Shown in pieces: positions 35,348 through 44,413 of a DNA stretch of 64,000 nt. How positions within the stretch are numbered: the first letter of the stretch is position 1; each line of letters starts with the position of its first letter. Source of the stretch: Nitrospira sp. GTDB lineage: Bacteria; Nitrospirota; Nitrospiria; Nitrospirales; Nitrospiraceae. The notes below the pieces were generated by a model that was given only the letters and a program-made list of their open reading frames with translations, did no database searches and had not been told where the DNA came from. The DNA lies in the NCBI GenBank assembly GCA_030123605.1, contig CP126123.1:2956001-3020000 (forward strand). Direction: 5' to 3'. Position numbers and translations under genes: made by a program.

Positions 35348-35656
35348 TCAATGTTGCCGTTCGCTGATGCCGTAGCGGGGGGACGTAATGGCTTCGCTGC
35401 GACAGTTGGGGCAACGGCTGGGTCTGGTGAGCTTGGTCCGGTCGCGAAATGTGTAGGTACAGTCTTGACAGGTCGAGGGTTCGAGCCGAAAGGTCCGCGC
35501 CGGATCGCGCGCCAGCGTTTTCACGACATGTGTCAAATGGTCTTCCACGTGGCGCTCCGGCATCCCCAGAAGCTGGGCCAGTTGGTGAGAGGACAGCAAC
35601 GTGCCGGTCAGCAGCTCGATGATTCGCCGGCGGGGAGTCTGTTCAGGGGGCAGCAT
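35348..35656 (-). CDS. HTH plus zinc-ribbon transcriptional regulator-like protein (COG3357 type)
   Basis: This 102-residue protein has an N-terminal winged-HTH-like segment (RRRIIELLTGTLLSSHQLAQLLGMPERHVEDHLTHV split over residues 10-45) and a C-terminal zinc ribbon, CQDC about 18 residues before CPNC. This matches the small predicted regulator family often found next to metal or redox genes. It should bind DNA or another protein in the cytoplasm. It is divergent from tldD and followed by the small TPR lipoprotein. The target is unknown. Confidence 0.78.
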   Translation of the reverse strand: MLPPEQTPRRRIIELLTGTLLSSHQLAQLLGMPERHVEDHLTHVVKTLARDPARTFRLEPSTCQDCTYTFRDRTKLTRPSRCPNCRSEAITSPRYGISERQH

Positions 35657-35717
35657 GGGCGGTCATCATAGGCGAACGGCTCGGCGATGAAAAGGCGGGA
35701 ACAGGCCGCCGCGATCT

Positions 35718-35726
35718 TGTTATACT
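35718..35726 (+). promoter_or_regulatory. Extended -10 promoter element of tldD
   Basis: TGT-TATACT is an extended -10 (TGn plus five of six consensus bases) located 43 nt before the tldD ATG. The -35 region is weak, as allowed for extended -10 promoters. Confidence 0.5.
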
Positions 35727-35769
35727 ACGCCGGATTTTGTATGCCGTCATCCGTTACGAAAGAGAATCG

Positions 35770-37233
35770 ATGAGCGAACCGCTGTGGGACGAGTTGGCAG
35801 AACTGGCGCTGGCGCGCGCGCGCGCGGCAGGGGTGGAGTATGCCGACATCCGGCTGCTCGACACGACGACGCGCACCATTCAGGGGGAAGACCGGCGCAT
35901 CGCGCACATTAGGGAAACCTCCGACCGTGGGTTCGGCATCAGGGTGTTGCATCGCGGTGCCTGGGGCTTTGCGGCGAGTTCCATCCTCTCGCTCGAAGAG
36001 ATTCCTCGGGTCGCCGATCTGGCCGTGGAGATTGCGAAGGGATCGGCATCCCTGGCGATCGAAAGAGTGCGTCTGGCGCCTGAACCGGTCCATCGCGATC
36101 GCGTCGTCACCTCCTGCCGCCTCGATCCCTTCGCCGTTCCCTTGGAGGAGCAGGCCTCGCTGCTCCTGAATACGATGGAGGCGATCCAACGGTACCCCGG
36201 CGTGGTCAGGAGTCATGCCAGTCTCTGGGCGCAACGCGATCGCAAACTGTTCGTATCTACCGAAGGCTCTCACCTCGAATTTTTGCTGCTGGCGATCCAA
36301 GGCGACTGCACTGCGACAGCGGTCCGTGACGGACGGTTTGCCAGCCGCTCTTTCAACACGCCGCATTTGCGCGTGGGCTATGAGTTGATCCGGGAGGCCG
36401 ACTTCGTCCGCGAAGGGGTGCGTATTGCTGAACAAGCGGTGGAAAAGGTGCGGGCCCCGGCGGTCGAGGCGGGACGGTACGACCTGGTGCTCGATCCGGA
36501 GCACCTGTCTTTGACGATGCACGAATCCTGCGGCCATCCGAGCGAACTGGACCGTGCGCTCGGCTATGAGGCCAACTACGCCGGCACCAGTTTCTTGACA
36601 CCGGACAAACGCGGGACCTATCGCTACGGCTCGACCCATGTGAACCTGGTGGCCGACAACACCGAACCGGAGACCTTGGCGGCGACGGGGTACGACGACG
36701 ACGGGGTGACGTGCCAACAGTGGGATATCGTGCGGGAAGGGATCTTCGTCGGCTATTGCACGAACCGTGAAGTGGCGCCGAAGATCAAGGAGGAACGTTC
36801 ACGCGGGTCGAACCGGGCCGACAGCTGGGGCAGCGTGCCGATGGTCCGCATTGCGAACATCGGGCTTGAACCGGGAACCGCGACCCTCGACGACTTGCTG
36901 GCCGATGTGAAACGCGGGATCTATATCGAGGGCCACGGCTCCTACAGCATCGATCAGCGACGGTACAATTTTCAGTTCGGGGGTGATGCCTTTTGGCTGG
37001 TCGAAAACGGCCGGCGCACCCACATGCTACGGGATGTGGTGTACCACGGCATCACGCCGGAGTTTTGGGGCCGCTGCGACGGCGTGGCCGACCGCACCCA
37101 TCGCCGGCGGTACGGATTCATCACCTGCGGCAAAGGTCAACCGGGCCAATCGGGCTGGATGACCCACGCCGCCTCCCATGCCCGGTTCAGACGCGTCGAT
37201 GTGATTACGGGACAAGCCAAGGCCGAGGAATGA
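35770..37233 (+). CDS. tldD: Metalloprotease TldD
   Basis: This 487-residue protein is the catalytic subunit of the TldD/TldE heterodimer, which degrades unfolded peptides and processes peptide natural products. It has the family zinc site HESCGHPSE (HExxxH), flanked by VEAGRYDLVLDPEHLSLTM and RALGYEANYAGTSFL, and the C-terminal ENGRRTHMLRDVVYHG. The length is normal. The start at ATG 35770 is preferred; a TTG at 35737 is in frame. The partner gene begins inside its stop codon. No peptide-modification gene is adjacent, so a housekeeping proteolytic role is likely. Confidence 0.93.
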   Translation: MSEPLWDELAELALARARAAGVEYADIRLLDTTTRTIQGEDRRIAHIRETSDRGFGIRVLHRGAWGFAASSILSLEEIPRVADLAVEIAKGSASLAIERVRLAPEPVHRDRVVTSCRLDPFAVPLEEQASLLLNTMEAIQRYPGVVRSHASLWAQRDRKLFVSTEGSHLEFLLLAIQGDCTATAVRDGRFASRSFNTPHLRVGYELIREADFVREGVRIAEQAVEKVRAPAVEAGRYDLVLDPEHLSLTMHESCGHPSELDRALGYEANYAGTSFLTPDKRGTYRYGSTHVNLVADNTEPETLAATGYDDDGVTCQQWDIVREGIFVGYCTNREVAPKIKEERSRGSNRADSWGSVPMVRIANIGLEPGTATLDDLLADVKRGIYIEGHGSYSIDQRRYNFQFGGDAFWLVENGRRTHMLRDVVYHGITPEFWGRCDGVADRTHRRRYGFITCGKGQPGQSGWMTHAASHARFRRVDVITGQAKAEE

Positions 37234-38576
37234 CGTCACCGATCACCCCATCGTGGCCCAAGTTGACGAGTCGCGAGGAATTCGGTTTCCTGAGCGATCT
37301 CGTGATGAGCCATTCCACCGGCGATCACACTTTTCTGTCGTTGTGCGACAGCCATGGCGGCACGACGCGTTTTGCGAACAATCAAGTGATTCAGAACGTG
37401 AACCAGCGGCGCGGGACCCTGGCGATCACCGTGGCCTTCGGGCGGCAGCACGGGACCGCCAGCACGACCGACTTCACCGCCGGGGCGGTGCGTGAAACCC
37501 TCAAGCAGGCCGAGCGTCTGGCCTGCATCTCACCGGAAGATCCTGAATACCTCCCGCCCGTCGGAGCCCAATCGTATCTGCTGCTGCCGACCGCTCGCCT
37601 CGAAACGAGCGCCGCCGGCCCCGCGCGGCGGCTCGACTATGCCCGTGAAGCGATCGGGCAATGCAAGATGGAAAATTTGAATGCCGCCGGAACGGTTTCT
37701 TCCAATGTTGCGATCGTAGGGGTGGCGGCAGACACCGGCCTCTCGGCTTACGAGGAACGGACCGAGGCGCGGTTCAGTCTGACGGTACAGGCCGGCGAGG
37801 CCACCGGCTGGTCGGCGGCAGCCCATCGATCCATCGACCGCCTGCATGTCCAGGAACGTACCTTGGCCGCCATCAACAAGGCGAAACGCGGCGCGGACGA
37901 ACCTCAAGAATTGCCGCCTGGCCGGTATACGGTCATCCTGGAGCCGGCGGCCGTCGCAGGCCTCCTGAGTTGGATGGTCTGGATGTTGGATGCGAAATCG
38001 TTCTACAAGGGGACGAGCCCCTTCAGCGGGAAGCTGGGCACGAAGGTTCTCGACCGGCGGCTGTCCCTGGTCAATCAACCGGACCATGCGGACCTCTTGG
38101 GACATGGCTTTACGAACGAGGGACTTCCCGTGATCGGGTCCGGCTGGATCGAGGCCGGAGTTCTACGACAGCTCCTGCATGATCGGTATACGGCACAGGA
38201 ACACCATATCGATCCGCTGACGACATTGGAGTCTCCCTGTTTGTCGGGGGAACGCCCGCTTGGCACAAGGGTGGACGATCTCATCCGCACGACACAACGG
38301 GGTATCCTGGTGACGAATTTCTGGTACATCCGCCCTGTCAACCCATCCGATTTGACCTTGACCGGTATGACCAGGGACGGCACCTTCTTGATCGAAAACG
38401 GCGAGATCACGTCGGCCATCCGGAACTTCCGGTTTCACGACAGTCCCTTGCGCACCTTCAACCAGGTGGATGCCTACACCACGCCGGCGGAAGCGGTGAC
38501 GTCGGAGGCCGGCAAAGCTCTGGTGCCGGCCATGCGGCTCCACGATTTCAACTTTTCGAGCGTGACCAGATTTTGA
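37230..38576 (+). CDS. tldE: TldE/PmbA, non-catalytic partner of TldD
   Basis: This 448-residue TldD/PmbA-family protein lacks the HExxxH motif and so is the partner subunit. The family blocks are present: TTRFANNQVIQNVNQRRGT near the N-terminus, VILEPAAVAGLLSWMVWML at the centre, LLGHGFTNEGLPVIGSGWI and LIENGEITSAIRNFRF near the end. The ATG overlaps the tldD stop as ATGA, so both subunits are made together in equal amounts. Confidence 0.9.
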   Translation: MTSPITPSWPKLTSREEFGFLSDLVMSHSTGDHTFLSLCDSHGGTTRFANNQVIQNVNQRRGTLAITVAFGRQHGTASTTDFTAGAVRETLKQAERLACISPEDPEYLPPVGAQSYLLLPTARLETSAAGPARRLDYAREAIGQCKMENLNAAGTVSSNVAIVGVAADTGLSAYEERTEARFSLTVQAGEATGWSAAAHRSIDRLHVQERTLAAINKAKRGADEPQELPPGRYTVILEPAAVAGLLSWMVWMLDAKSFYKGTSPFSGKLGTKVLDRRLSLVNQPDHADLLGHGFTNEGLPVIGSGWIEAGVLRQLLHDRYTAQEHHIDPLTTLESPCLSGERPLGTRVDDLIRTTQRGILVTNFWYIRPVNPSDLTLTGMTRDGTFLIENGEITSAIRNFRFHDSPLRTFNQVDAYTTPAEAVTSEAGKALVPAMRLHDFNFSSVTRF

Positions 38577-38638
38577 CCGGACCCGTTCCGCCGAAAAAAC
38601 ACTGCCGAGGCCATTGACTCGGACGATCGGAAAGAGTA

Positions 38639-39388
38639 ATGAATAAACTAGGGGTCATTGACTTTACCGATCGTTGTGATTCATTTATGACACGGAAACA
38701 GCATCGTTTGGCTGAAAAGCCGGTTAATCTCCTGACCTTCATCCCCGATAAGGATCAGAAGGGTTCGGTGCATCCCTTTGCGCCTTCGCCGTTGCGCGCC
38801 GTAGTGAGCAAGGTCTTCGTCAAACTGGAGGACCTCACTGAACGCTTCGAAGACTGGTGTCAGTACGGCAGTTCCAACGAGCGGGCGGTCCAGCCTGTGG
38901 GGCAGCGCCTGTCGAAATGGTTGGGTGCTCCCGTGGCCAGACATGCCGAAGACGCGGCTCAGACCGAAACCGGGTTGATGCCGGCCAGACGATGGGAAGG
39001 TTCGGTCGGGGAAGTGATTTTCCGGCTGCGCGACCGTGCCGGCTATATGCAACGGGCGTTGACGGCGCAAGCGCGTGAGATCAAGGAATGGGTCATCCAA
39101 CATACCCAGTCCACGCAAGCGGAACTCCAACAGTTACGGCAGCAGGTCTCCACTCAGCAGGCGCAGGTCGAGAACCTCACCGCGCAGGTGCAAGACCTGC
39201 GTGCCCTTGTGACCTCGCAGCAGCAGGTGTTGATGTTCATGGGCAAGGACATGGAGATGGCACAGCCTCCGGGGCTGGACCTCTCCCTGGTTTCCTCCCG
39301 CTCGCTCCCCTATCGTGAAAAGAACACGACGAGAGAGCGACGGGACTCTTCTGCCGACGTGCCCCAGAGCCCCTACCTCAACGCATAA
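38639..39388 (+). CDS. Hypothetical coiled-coil protein
   Basis: This 249-residue soluble protein has no recognised domain. Residues about 150-215 are a heptad-rich coiled coil (QAELQQLRQQVSTQQAQVENL and on). The N-terminal half is basic and mixed; the tail is disordered-looking and Arg/Ser-rich. GGAAAGAG precedes the ATG, and an in-frame ATG at 38687 is possible. It stands alone between tldE and a TPR protein gene. A structural or scaffold role is a guess. Confidence 0.7.
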   Translation: MNKLGVIDFTDRCDSFMTRKQHRLAEKPVNLLTFIPDKDQKGSVHPFAPSPLRAVVSKVFVKLEDLTERFEDWCQYGSSNERAVQPVGQRLSKWLGAPVARHAEDAAQTETGLMPARRWEGSVGEVIFRLRDRAGYMQRALTAQAREIKEWVIQHTQSTQAELQQLRQQVSTQQAQVENLTAQVQDLRALVTSQQQVLMFMGKDMEMAQPPGLDLSLVSSRSLPYREKNTTRERRDSSADVPQSPYLNA

Positions 39389-39635
39389 CGGTCTCCGGTC
39401 CAAGCCCCTTTCTGTGTACCTGCCGTCACGTCTCCCCGGATCACCGAATTCCGTACCCTTCGACAACCGGTTCGATCGGCTCACCTTCGCTTCGCGTCGC
39501 CTCTGTGGCCGGACTGGTATCTTCTCGATGGGGCTGCTAATTTGTGTTTCCATTTGCGAGGAAGGAGTCGCAGGGCGACAATGATCCTGACCCTGTGCGT
39601 TTCACAATCGTCACGAAGAAACAGGAGCGTGGTGA

Positions 39636-41276
39636 ATGGTGAGCGGGAGATCCGTAAAGGCGCTGATTCATGCCGTGACGGCCGCAGGGTTGTCGCTGTC
39701 CGTTTCTGTCGGATCGGTTCGGGCGGAAGCGACGCTCTTCGACAACCTCGGCACGTGGCACCATGCGATCACCACCGAATCAGAACCGGCGCAGAAGTTT
39801 TTCGATCAAGGGCTCAGGTTGGTCTATGCCTTCAATCATGAGGAGGCGATCATATCATTCACCGAGGCGTCCCGCCTTGATCCCAATGCCCCCATGCCCT
39901 ACTGGGGCCTGGCCTTGAGTGTGGGGCCGAATATCAATGCGGCCATGGATCAAAAGATAGAGGCTCGCGCCGTTGAAGCCGTCCGCCAGGCCACGATGCG
40001 TCTGGCGCAGGCGACTCCCAAGGAGCGGGCCTATGTGGAGGCACTGGCGACCAGATATTCGCTCAAGAAGGCCGTGAGCAGGAAGGCAAAGGACGAAGCC
40101 TACGCCAAGGCGATGCGCCGACTCGCCGAGACCTATCCCGATGATCCGGATGCCGCGACCCTGTCGGCGGAGGCGCTGATGGTGCTTCGGCCCTGGGACT
40201 ATTGGCGACCGGATGGCCGGCCTTATCCTGGGACGGAGCAAATCGTGGCCACGTTAGAAACGGCGCTGCGGCGAAATCCGGACCACCCCGGTGCCTGCCA
40301 CTACTATATCCATGCGATCGAGGCCTCGCACGATCCTCAACGGGGGCTCGACTGCGCGAAGCGGCTGCCGTCCCTGATGCCGGGGGCCGGACATCTCGTG
40401 CATATGCCGGCTCATATTTACATGCGTGTGGGTCTCTATCGGGAAGCGTCGGAACGCAATGCCACGGCGGCGGCAGTGGATCAAGAGTATCTGGCCGGCC
40501 ATCCTTCGAATGGCAACTATGCGTCGGGCTACTATACCCACAACCTTCATTTTCTGAATGCCTCGTTGATGATGGAAGGCCGGAGCGCAGAGGCGTTGCA
40601 AGTCGGGCGGGATCTCCTGACAAAGGTCTCGGCCGAAGAGTTGGCCGAGGAGCCGTCACTGGAGTTCTATGCTCCGACTCTCTTGTTGACCATGGCTCGG
40701 TTCGGTCATTGGAGCGACCTGATCCGCCAACCACCGCCTCCCAAAGGGCTGCGGCTCACCACCGGCCTGTGGCATTACGTGAGGGGATTGGCCTTTGCCG
40801 CCACGACGCGGTTCGGGAGTGCCGAAGGTGAATTGGCCAACCTCAGAAGGGCCTTGAAACCCTTTGCCAGGACGAAGACGACGGAAGCCAAAACGAGTCG
40901 CGCGGTCTTGAAGGTGGCGGAGCGGGTGTTGGTCGGGGAGTTGGCGGCGCGACGGGGACAGTACGAGGCCGGTATCCAGGCCTTGCGTGAGGCGCTGCAA
41001 CTTGAAGGCTCCTTGCCTTACAGTGAACCACCGTTTTGGGTACAACCGGTTCGCCACAACCTTGGGGCAGTGCTGCTGCTGGCGGGTCGTGCGGAGGAGG
41101 CCGAATCGGTCTATCGTGAGGATCTGCGCCTCAATCCCGAAAACGGCTGGGCCTTGCAAGGACTTGTCCAGAGCCTGCGGGCACAGAAGAAGGATGCGGC
41201 AGCGGCGCAGGAAGAAATCCGGTTCCGTACCGCTTGGGCACGGGCCGATGTCACATTGACGGGGTCTCGATTTTAA
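39636..41276 (+). CDS. Exported TPR-repeat protein
   Basis: This 546-residue protein has a signal peptide (AAGLSLSVSVGSVRAEA, cut near residue 31). Helical repeats of the TPR type run through it: FFDQGLRLVYAFNHEEAIISF near 55, PDHPGACHYYIHAIEASHDP near 220, and RHNLGAVLLLAGRAEEAESVY near 475. The early block with YWGLALSVGPNIN is typical of a family of periplasmic TPR proteins of unknown role. AGGAG lies 8 nt upstream of the ATG. The 247-bp gap before it shows nothing notable. Confidence 0.82.
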   Translation: MVSGRSVKALIHAVTAAGLSLSVSVGSVRAEATLFDNLGTWHHAITTESEPAQKFFDQGLRLVYAFNHEEAIISFTEASRLDPNAPMPYWGLALSVGPNINAAMDQKIEARAVEAVRQATMRLAQATPKERAYVEALATRYSLKKAVSRKAKDEAYAKAMRRLAETYPDDPDAATLSAEALMVLRPWDYWRPDGRPYPGTEQIVATLETALRRNPDHPGACHYYIHAIEASHDPQRGLDCAKRLPSLMPGAGHLVHMPAHIYMRVGLYREASERNATAAAVDQEYLAGHPSNGNYASGYYTHNLHFLNASLMMEGRSAEALQVGRDLLTKVSAEELAEEPSLEFYAPTLLLTMARFGHWSDLIRQPPPPKGLRLTTGLWHYVRGLAFAATTRFGSAEGELANLRRALKPFARTKTTEAKTSRAVLKVAERVLVGELAARRGQYEAGIQALREALQLEGSLPYSEPPFWVQPVRHNLGAVLLLAGRAEEAESVYREDLRLNPENGWALQGLVQSLRAQKKDAAAAQEEIRFRTAWARADVTLTGSRF

Positions 41277-41334
41277 GAGACTCACGGCGCGCCGATTTCG
41301 GAGCGTCCTGATGCTGCTCAATGAAGGAAGGGAC

Positions 41335-42156
41335 ATGCTGAAGACGGATTACGTATTTCATGCAGCCGAGGAACCGCGCGAGCTGGCGCGGTTGCAGATG
41401 TTGGAGCGGATTTTCGATCCCGGCACCCAGCGCCGGCTGCTGACGGCCGGTCTGACGACCGGGTGGCATTGTTTGGAAGTGGGGGCAGGGGGCGGGTCCG
41501 TCGTTCGGTGGTTGGAACAGCGGGTCGGTCCCTCGGGCAAGGTGGTCGCGCTCGATGCTGATCCACGTTTCTTGCGGGGGATCGGTAGCTCGACCATCGA
41601 GATTCTGCAGGGAGATATCTGCGACGTGGACCTTCCGCCCGGCAGCTTCGACCTGGTGCATGCGCGGAATGTCATGATTCATATTGCGGACTATCAGGCG
41701 GCGTTTGAACGTATGTTGCGTTGTGTCAAGCCGGGCGGCTGGGTCGTCATCGAAGAACCGGATTTCGAAGCGGCGCGGGCGGTGGTCGGTCCGGATGAGG
41801 CTCGGGCCGCGTTCGGACGGGTCACGGCCGCCATCGAACGGATGTTTACGTCCCTCGGAATGGACCATGCCCTGGGGGCGAAGTTGCCCGCGTTGTTCCA
41901 GCGCCATCACTTGAGCCAGTTGACGGTGGAACATGAAGGCCATCTGTCGGCGGGGGGCTGGCCGATCGCGGAGTTGATGAAGGTGTCCGCCGAGCAACTG
42001 CGAAGCAAGTATGTCGCGACGGGGCTGGTCACGGAGGAGGACATCGATCACTATTGCCGGCTGGCCGATGATGCCGATGCCTGGGCCATTTATTATGCGA
42101 CCGTAGCGGTGATGGGCTGGTGGCAGCCGCAATGTGCGGGCGACCGTAAGGAATAG
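41335..42156 (+). CDS. SAM-dependent methyltransferase
   Basis: This 273-residue class I methyltransferase has the SAM-binding motif I CLEVGAGGGSV (about residue 43), motif II VVALDAD, motif III around ILQGDICDV and motif post-I FDLVHARNVMIHI, followed by LKPGGWVVIEEP-like (VKPGGWVVIEEPDF). The C-terminal cap differs from ubiquinone and demethylmenaquinone enzymes, so the substrate is open. AAGGA sits 6 nt before ATG 41335; an ATG at 41311 with GGAG is an alternative. The LOG-like gene starts 3 bp after it. Confidence 0.86.
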   Translation: MLKTDYVFHAAEEPRELARLQMLERIFDPGTQRRLLTAGLTTGWHCLEVGAGGGSVVRWLEQRVGPSGKVVALDADPRFLRGIGSSTIEILQGDICDVDLPPGSFDLVHARNVMIHIADYQAAFERMLRCVKPGGWVVIEEPDFEAARAVVGPDEARAAFGRVTAAIERMFTSLGMDHALGAKLPALFQRHHLSQLTVEHEGHLSAGGWPIAELMKVSAEQLRSKYVATGLVTEEDIDHYCRLADDADAWAIYYATVAVMGWWQPQCAGDRKE

Positions 42157-42159
42157 CGC

Positions 42160-42693
42160 ATGCGTTACGTCGTGGGGGTCATGGGTCCCGCCAAGGCCAG
42201 AAAAAAGGATATCGACAATGCCCGCGTACTCGGCGAGTTGATCGCGCGGCGTGAATGGGTGGTGCTGACCGGCGGCCGCGACGTGGGGGTGATGGATGCG
42301 GCCTGTCGGGGTGCCAAGCTGGTTCCCGGCAGTGTGACGATCGGCGTGCTCCCCTCGGCTCGGGAGCGTGTGTCCAAGTATGTCGATCTGGCCATCATCA
42401 CCGAACTGGGCAATGCCAGAAACAACGTCAATGTGATGTCCAGCCATGTGGTGGTGGCCTGTGGCTTGACGGGAGCCGGCACCGTCTCGGAGGTGGCGCT
42501 CGCGCTGAAGGCCGGCAAGCCTGTCATTCTGGTCGGCGCCACGCCGGCCGAAGAAAAATTTTTCAAGAAGCTGGGGCGTCGGTTGATCGCGGCCGTGGAA
42601 AACCCGGAGGAGGCCATTACGCTGATGATGAAACAATTCGAACAGCAGCAACCTGAGTTGGTGCAGGGGGCGCGATCCTGGGGCGGCGTCTGA
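42160..42693 (+). CDS. LOG/TIGR00725-family nucleotide-binding protein
   Basis: This 177-residue Rossmann-like (SLOG) protein has VLTGGRDVGVMDAACRGA near residue 36 in place of the usual GGG-GxM block, GNARNNVNVMSSHVVVACG near 86, and GTVSEVALALKAGKPVIL, equivalent to the PGGxGTxxE motif of cytokinin-activating LOG enzymes. The family binds nucleotides, and some members cut nucleoside monophosphates. The motif is degenerate, so catalytic activity is uncertain. It directly follows the methyltransferase. Confidence 0.82.
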   Translation: MRYVVGVMGPAKARKKDIDNARVLGELIARREWVVLTGGRDVGVMDAACRGAKLVPGSVTIGVLPSARERVSKYVDLAIITELGNARNNVNVMSSHVVVACGLTGAGTVSEVALALKAGKPVILVGATPAEEKFFKKLGRRLIAAVENPEEAITLMMKQFEQQQPELVQGARSWGGV

Positions 42694-42791
42694 GTGTCAC
42701 GAACGACGGACGAACGGCACGGCGGAAGCGGATGTGGTTCCTGTAAGATCATCACAGGGGATTCGACTGAGTCGTAGGGAGGGCTCTTTCG

Positions 42792-43415
42792 ATGGACATC
42801 GCGATACGAATCAGGATGTGCCTGTTGCTCTTCCTGTCGATGGTGGCGGGAGGAGCCCTCGTTTCAACCGGTCAGGCTGCGGGTAATGCCGGTTTTGCCA
42901 AGGCCTACTTCGCCGGAGGCTGTTTCTGGTGCATGGAAGAAGCGTTCGAAAAGGTTGCCGGTGTCACTTCCGTGACCAGCGGGTATATGGGCGGGAAGGC
43001 CGAGAACCCCAGCTATGAAGAGGTGTCGCAGGGCGGAACGGGCCATGCGGAGTCGGTCGAAGTGGTTTACGATCAGGCCAAGGTGAGTTACGCGAAGTTG
43101 CTCGATGTGTTCTGGCGCAATGTGGACCCGGTGACGCCCAACGCGCAGTTCTGCGACCATGGCAGCCAATATCGTTCGGCGGTTTTCTATCAGAGCGATG
43201 AGGAGAAACGACTGGCTGAAGAGTCGAAACGGACCATCGAGCAATTCAAACGGTTGTCTCAACCGATCGTTACGGAACTCGTGATGGCGTCGCGTTTCTA
43301 TCCGGCCGAAGAGTATCACCAGGACTTCTATAAAAAGAATCCGATCCGGTACAAATTCTACAAGTACAACTGCGGGCGAGCCCAGCGGCTGGAAGAGCTC
43401 TGGGGGCCGCCGTGA
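42792..43415 (+). CDS. msrA: Exported peptide methionine sulfoxide reductase MsrA
   Basis: MsrA reduces methionine-S-sulfoxide in proteins. This 207-residue protein has the active-site motif GGCFWCMEE (catalytic Cys44), YMGGKAENPSYEEVSQGGTGHAE split over residues 65-90, FYPAEEYHQDFY, and a C-terminal Cys in YKYNCGRAQ for resolving. An N-terminal signal (LLLFLSMVAGGALVSTGQAAG) places it in the periplasm, unlike the usual cytoplasmic MsrA. GGGAGGG lies 8 nt upstream of the ATG. It could protect envelope proteins from oxidants. Confidence 0.93.
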   Translation: MDIAIRIRMCLLLFLSMVAGGALVSTGQAAGNAGFAKAYFAGGCFWCMEEAFEKVAGVTSVTSGYMGGKAENPSYEEVSQGGTGHAESVEVVYDQAKVSYAKLLDVFWRNVDPVTPNAQFCDHGSQYRSAVFYQSDEEKRLAEESKRTIEQFKRLSQPIVTELVMASRFYPAEEYHQDFYKKNPIRYKFYKYNCGRAQRLEELWGPP

Positions 43416-43453
43416 CCGGTGGTGCGCCTGCTCCTCTCCCAGCCGGTTTTTTT
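43386..43453 (+). terminator. Putative terminator after msrA
   Basis: CGGCTGG at 43386-43392, inside the end of msrA, pairs with CCAGCCG at 43439-43445, directly followed by a 7-T run (43447-43453). A smaller nested ACCGG/CCGGT pair is also possible. The loop is long, so folding is uncertain, but the T run is the clearest on this strand. Confidence 0.45.
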
Positions 43454-43596
43454 CATTTCCTTGTGGATTCCCCTGTCCGGTGAAATAGTGACGTGACGGT
43501 GCGTCAAGTCCGTCTGCGCCGGTTTCATGACACCCGACACATGGAGGTTCCGACCTAACCCGCATCGGCTTCTGCCGGTCGGGCAGGTTCGACACT

Positions 43597-44214
43597 ATGC
43601 TCTCTTCTGATCGAAATCCGCGATGGATCCACGCGGCTCGCGCCTTCGGCCCCCTGTTGGTGGTAGGATGCCTGACGGTCCTGATGCCCTCAGTGAGTCA
43701 ATTCCCTCCTGATTCCGGTCTGACCGACCAGAACGATTCCCGTGCTCCTGAGCCGCTCTCGTCCCTCATTGCCATCCATGCCAAGGACTATGAGCTTGAT
43801 CCGGCCCTCTTGCGGGCCGTGATCAAGGTCGAATCGAACTTCAATCCGCAGGCTGTGTCGTCAAAGGGCGCGATCGGACTCATGCAGCTCATGCCGTTGA
43901 CTGCTGCGACGTTCCACGTCCTGGACCCGTTCGATCCGAATGAGAATATTCGTGCCGGTGCGGCGTTGCTGCGCCGGCTCCTTGACCGATTCGGAGGCGA
44001 CCTCTCGTTGGCCCTGGCCGCCTACCATGCCGGCGAAACCAGAGTTGGCCAGGCGGTCGGCCTCTCCTCACTTTCCGGGACGCAACTCTACGTCGAGCGA
44101 GTGCTCCGCCACTACGACCGTTTCGTTGCCGCTGCCCATCGACCCCCTGCACGCTCCCTCACGGTCCACCGCGAGGGCCGTTCGGTTGCGACCGGTATCC
44201 CGATTCCAGAGTGA
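43597..44214 (+). CDS. Lytic transglycosylase (SLT domain)
   Basis: This 205-residue exported protein has an N-terminal hydrophobic signal (PLLVVGCLTVLMPSVS) and an SLT fold with the catalytic Glu in VIKVESNFNPQAVSSKGAIGLMQLMP (split about residues 72-97) and the later AYHAGETRVG block. Such enzymes cleave peptidoglycan glycan strands to 1,6-anhydro ends. The domain is the compact MltE/Slt type. It is alone between the msrA terminator and the aminotransferase promoter. Confidence 0.88.
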   Translation: MLSSDRNPRWIHAARAFGPLLVVGCLTVLMPSVSQFPPDSGLTDQNDSRAPEPLSSLIAIHAKDYELDPALLRAVIKVESNFNPQAVSSKGAIGLMQLMPLTAATFHVLDPFDPNENIRAGAALLRRLLDRFGGDLSLALAAYHAGETRVGQAVGLSSLSGTQLYVERVLRHYDRFVAAAHRPPARSLTVHREGRSVATGIPIPE

Positions 44215-44340
44215 TACTTTCCGATCAGACCTTCGTTCAGCTGGACATTCGCGATGTCTGTGTCTTTCGATCGGTAAAATCGGAGTTCCCTACTCCTGCA
44301 AAGTCGGGCCGGTAGGTTCCGGCAGGCGGGGGTTTTCCGG

Positions 44341-44369
44341 TTGTGTCCCGTCGGGAGTTCTAGTATACA
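44341..44369 (+). promoter_or_regulatory. Possible promoter of the aminotransferase gene
   Basis: TTGTGT (44341-44346), a 17-bp spacer and TATACA (44364-44369) lie 44 nt before the ATG. Both hexamers are partial matches. Confidence 0.38.
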
Positions 44370-44413
44370 GGCTCACAGCTGTCGATCAGGAAGGGGGCAG
44401 CGAGAAGGGGCTA

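Noticed and set aside
35725..36717. 330-codon minus-strand frame over tldD
   Set aside because: Antisense to a gene with a perfect HExxxH protease motif.
41251..42651. 466-codon minus-strand frame over the methyltransferase and LOG genes
   Set aside because: His/Gln/Arg-rich antisense composition and crossing two real genes.
44261..44340. Riboswitch or terminator between the transglycosylase and aminotransferase genes
   Set aside because: A 5-bp GCCGG/CCGGC hairpin and a short GTTTT are present, too weak to call.
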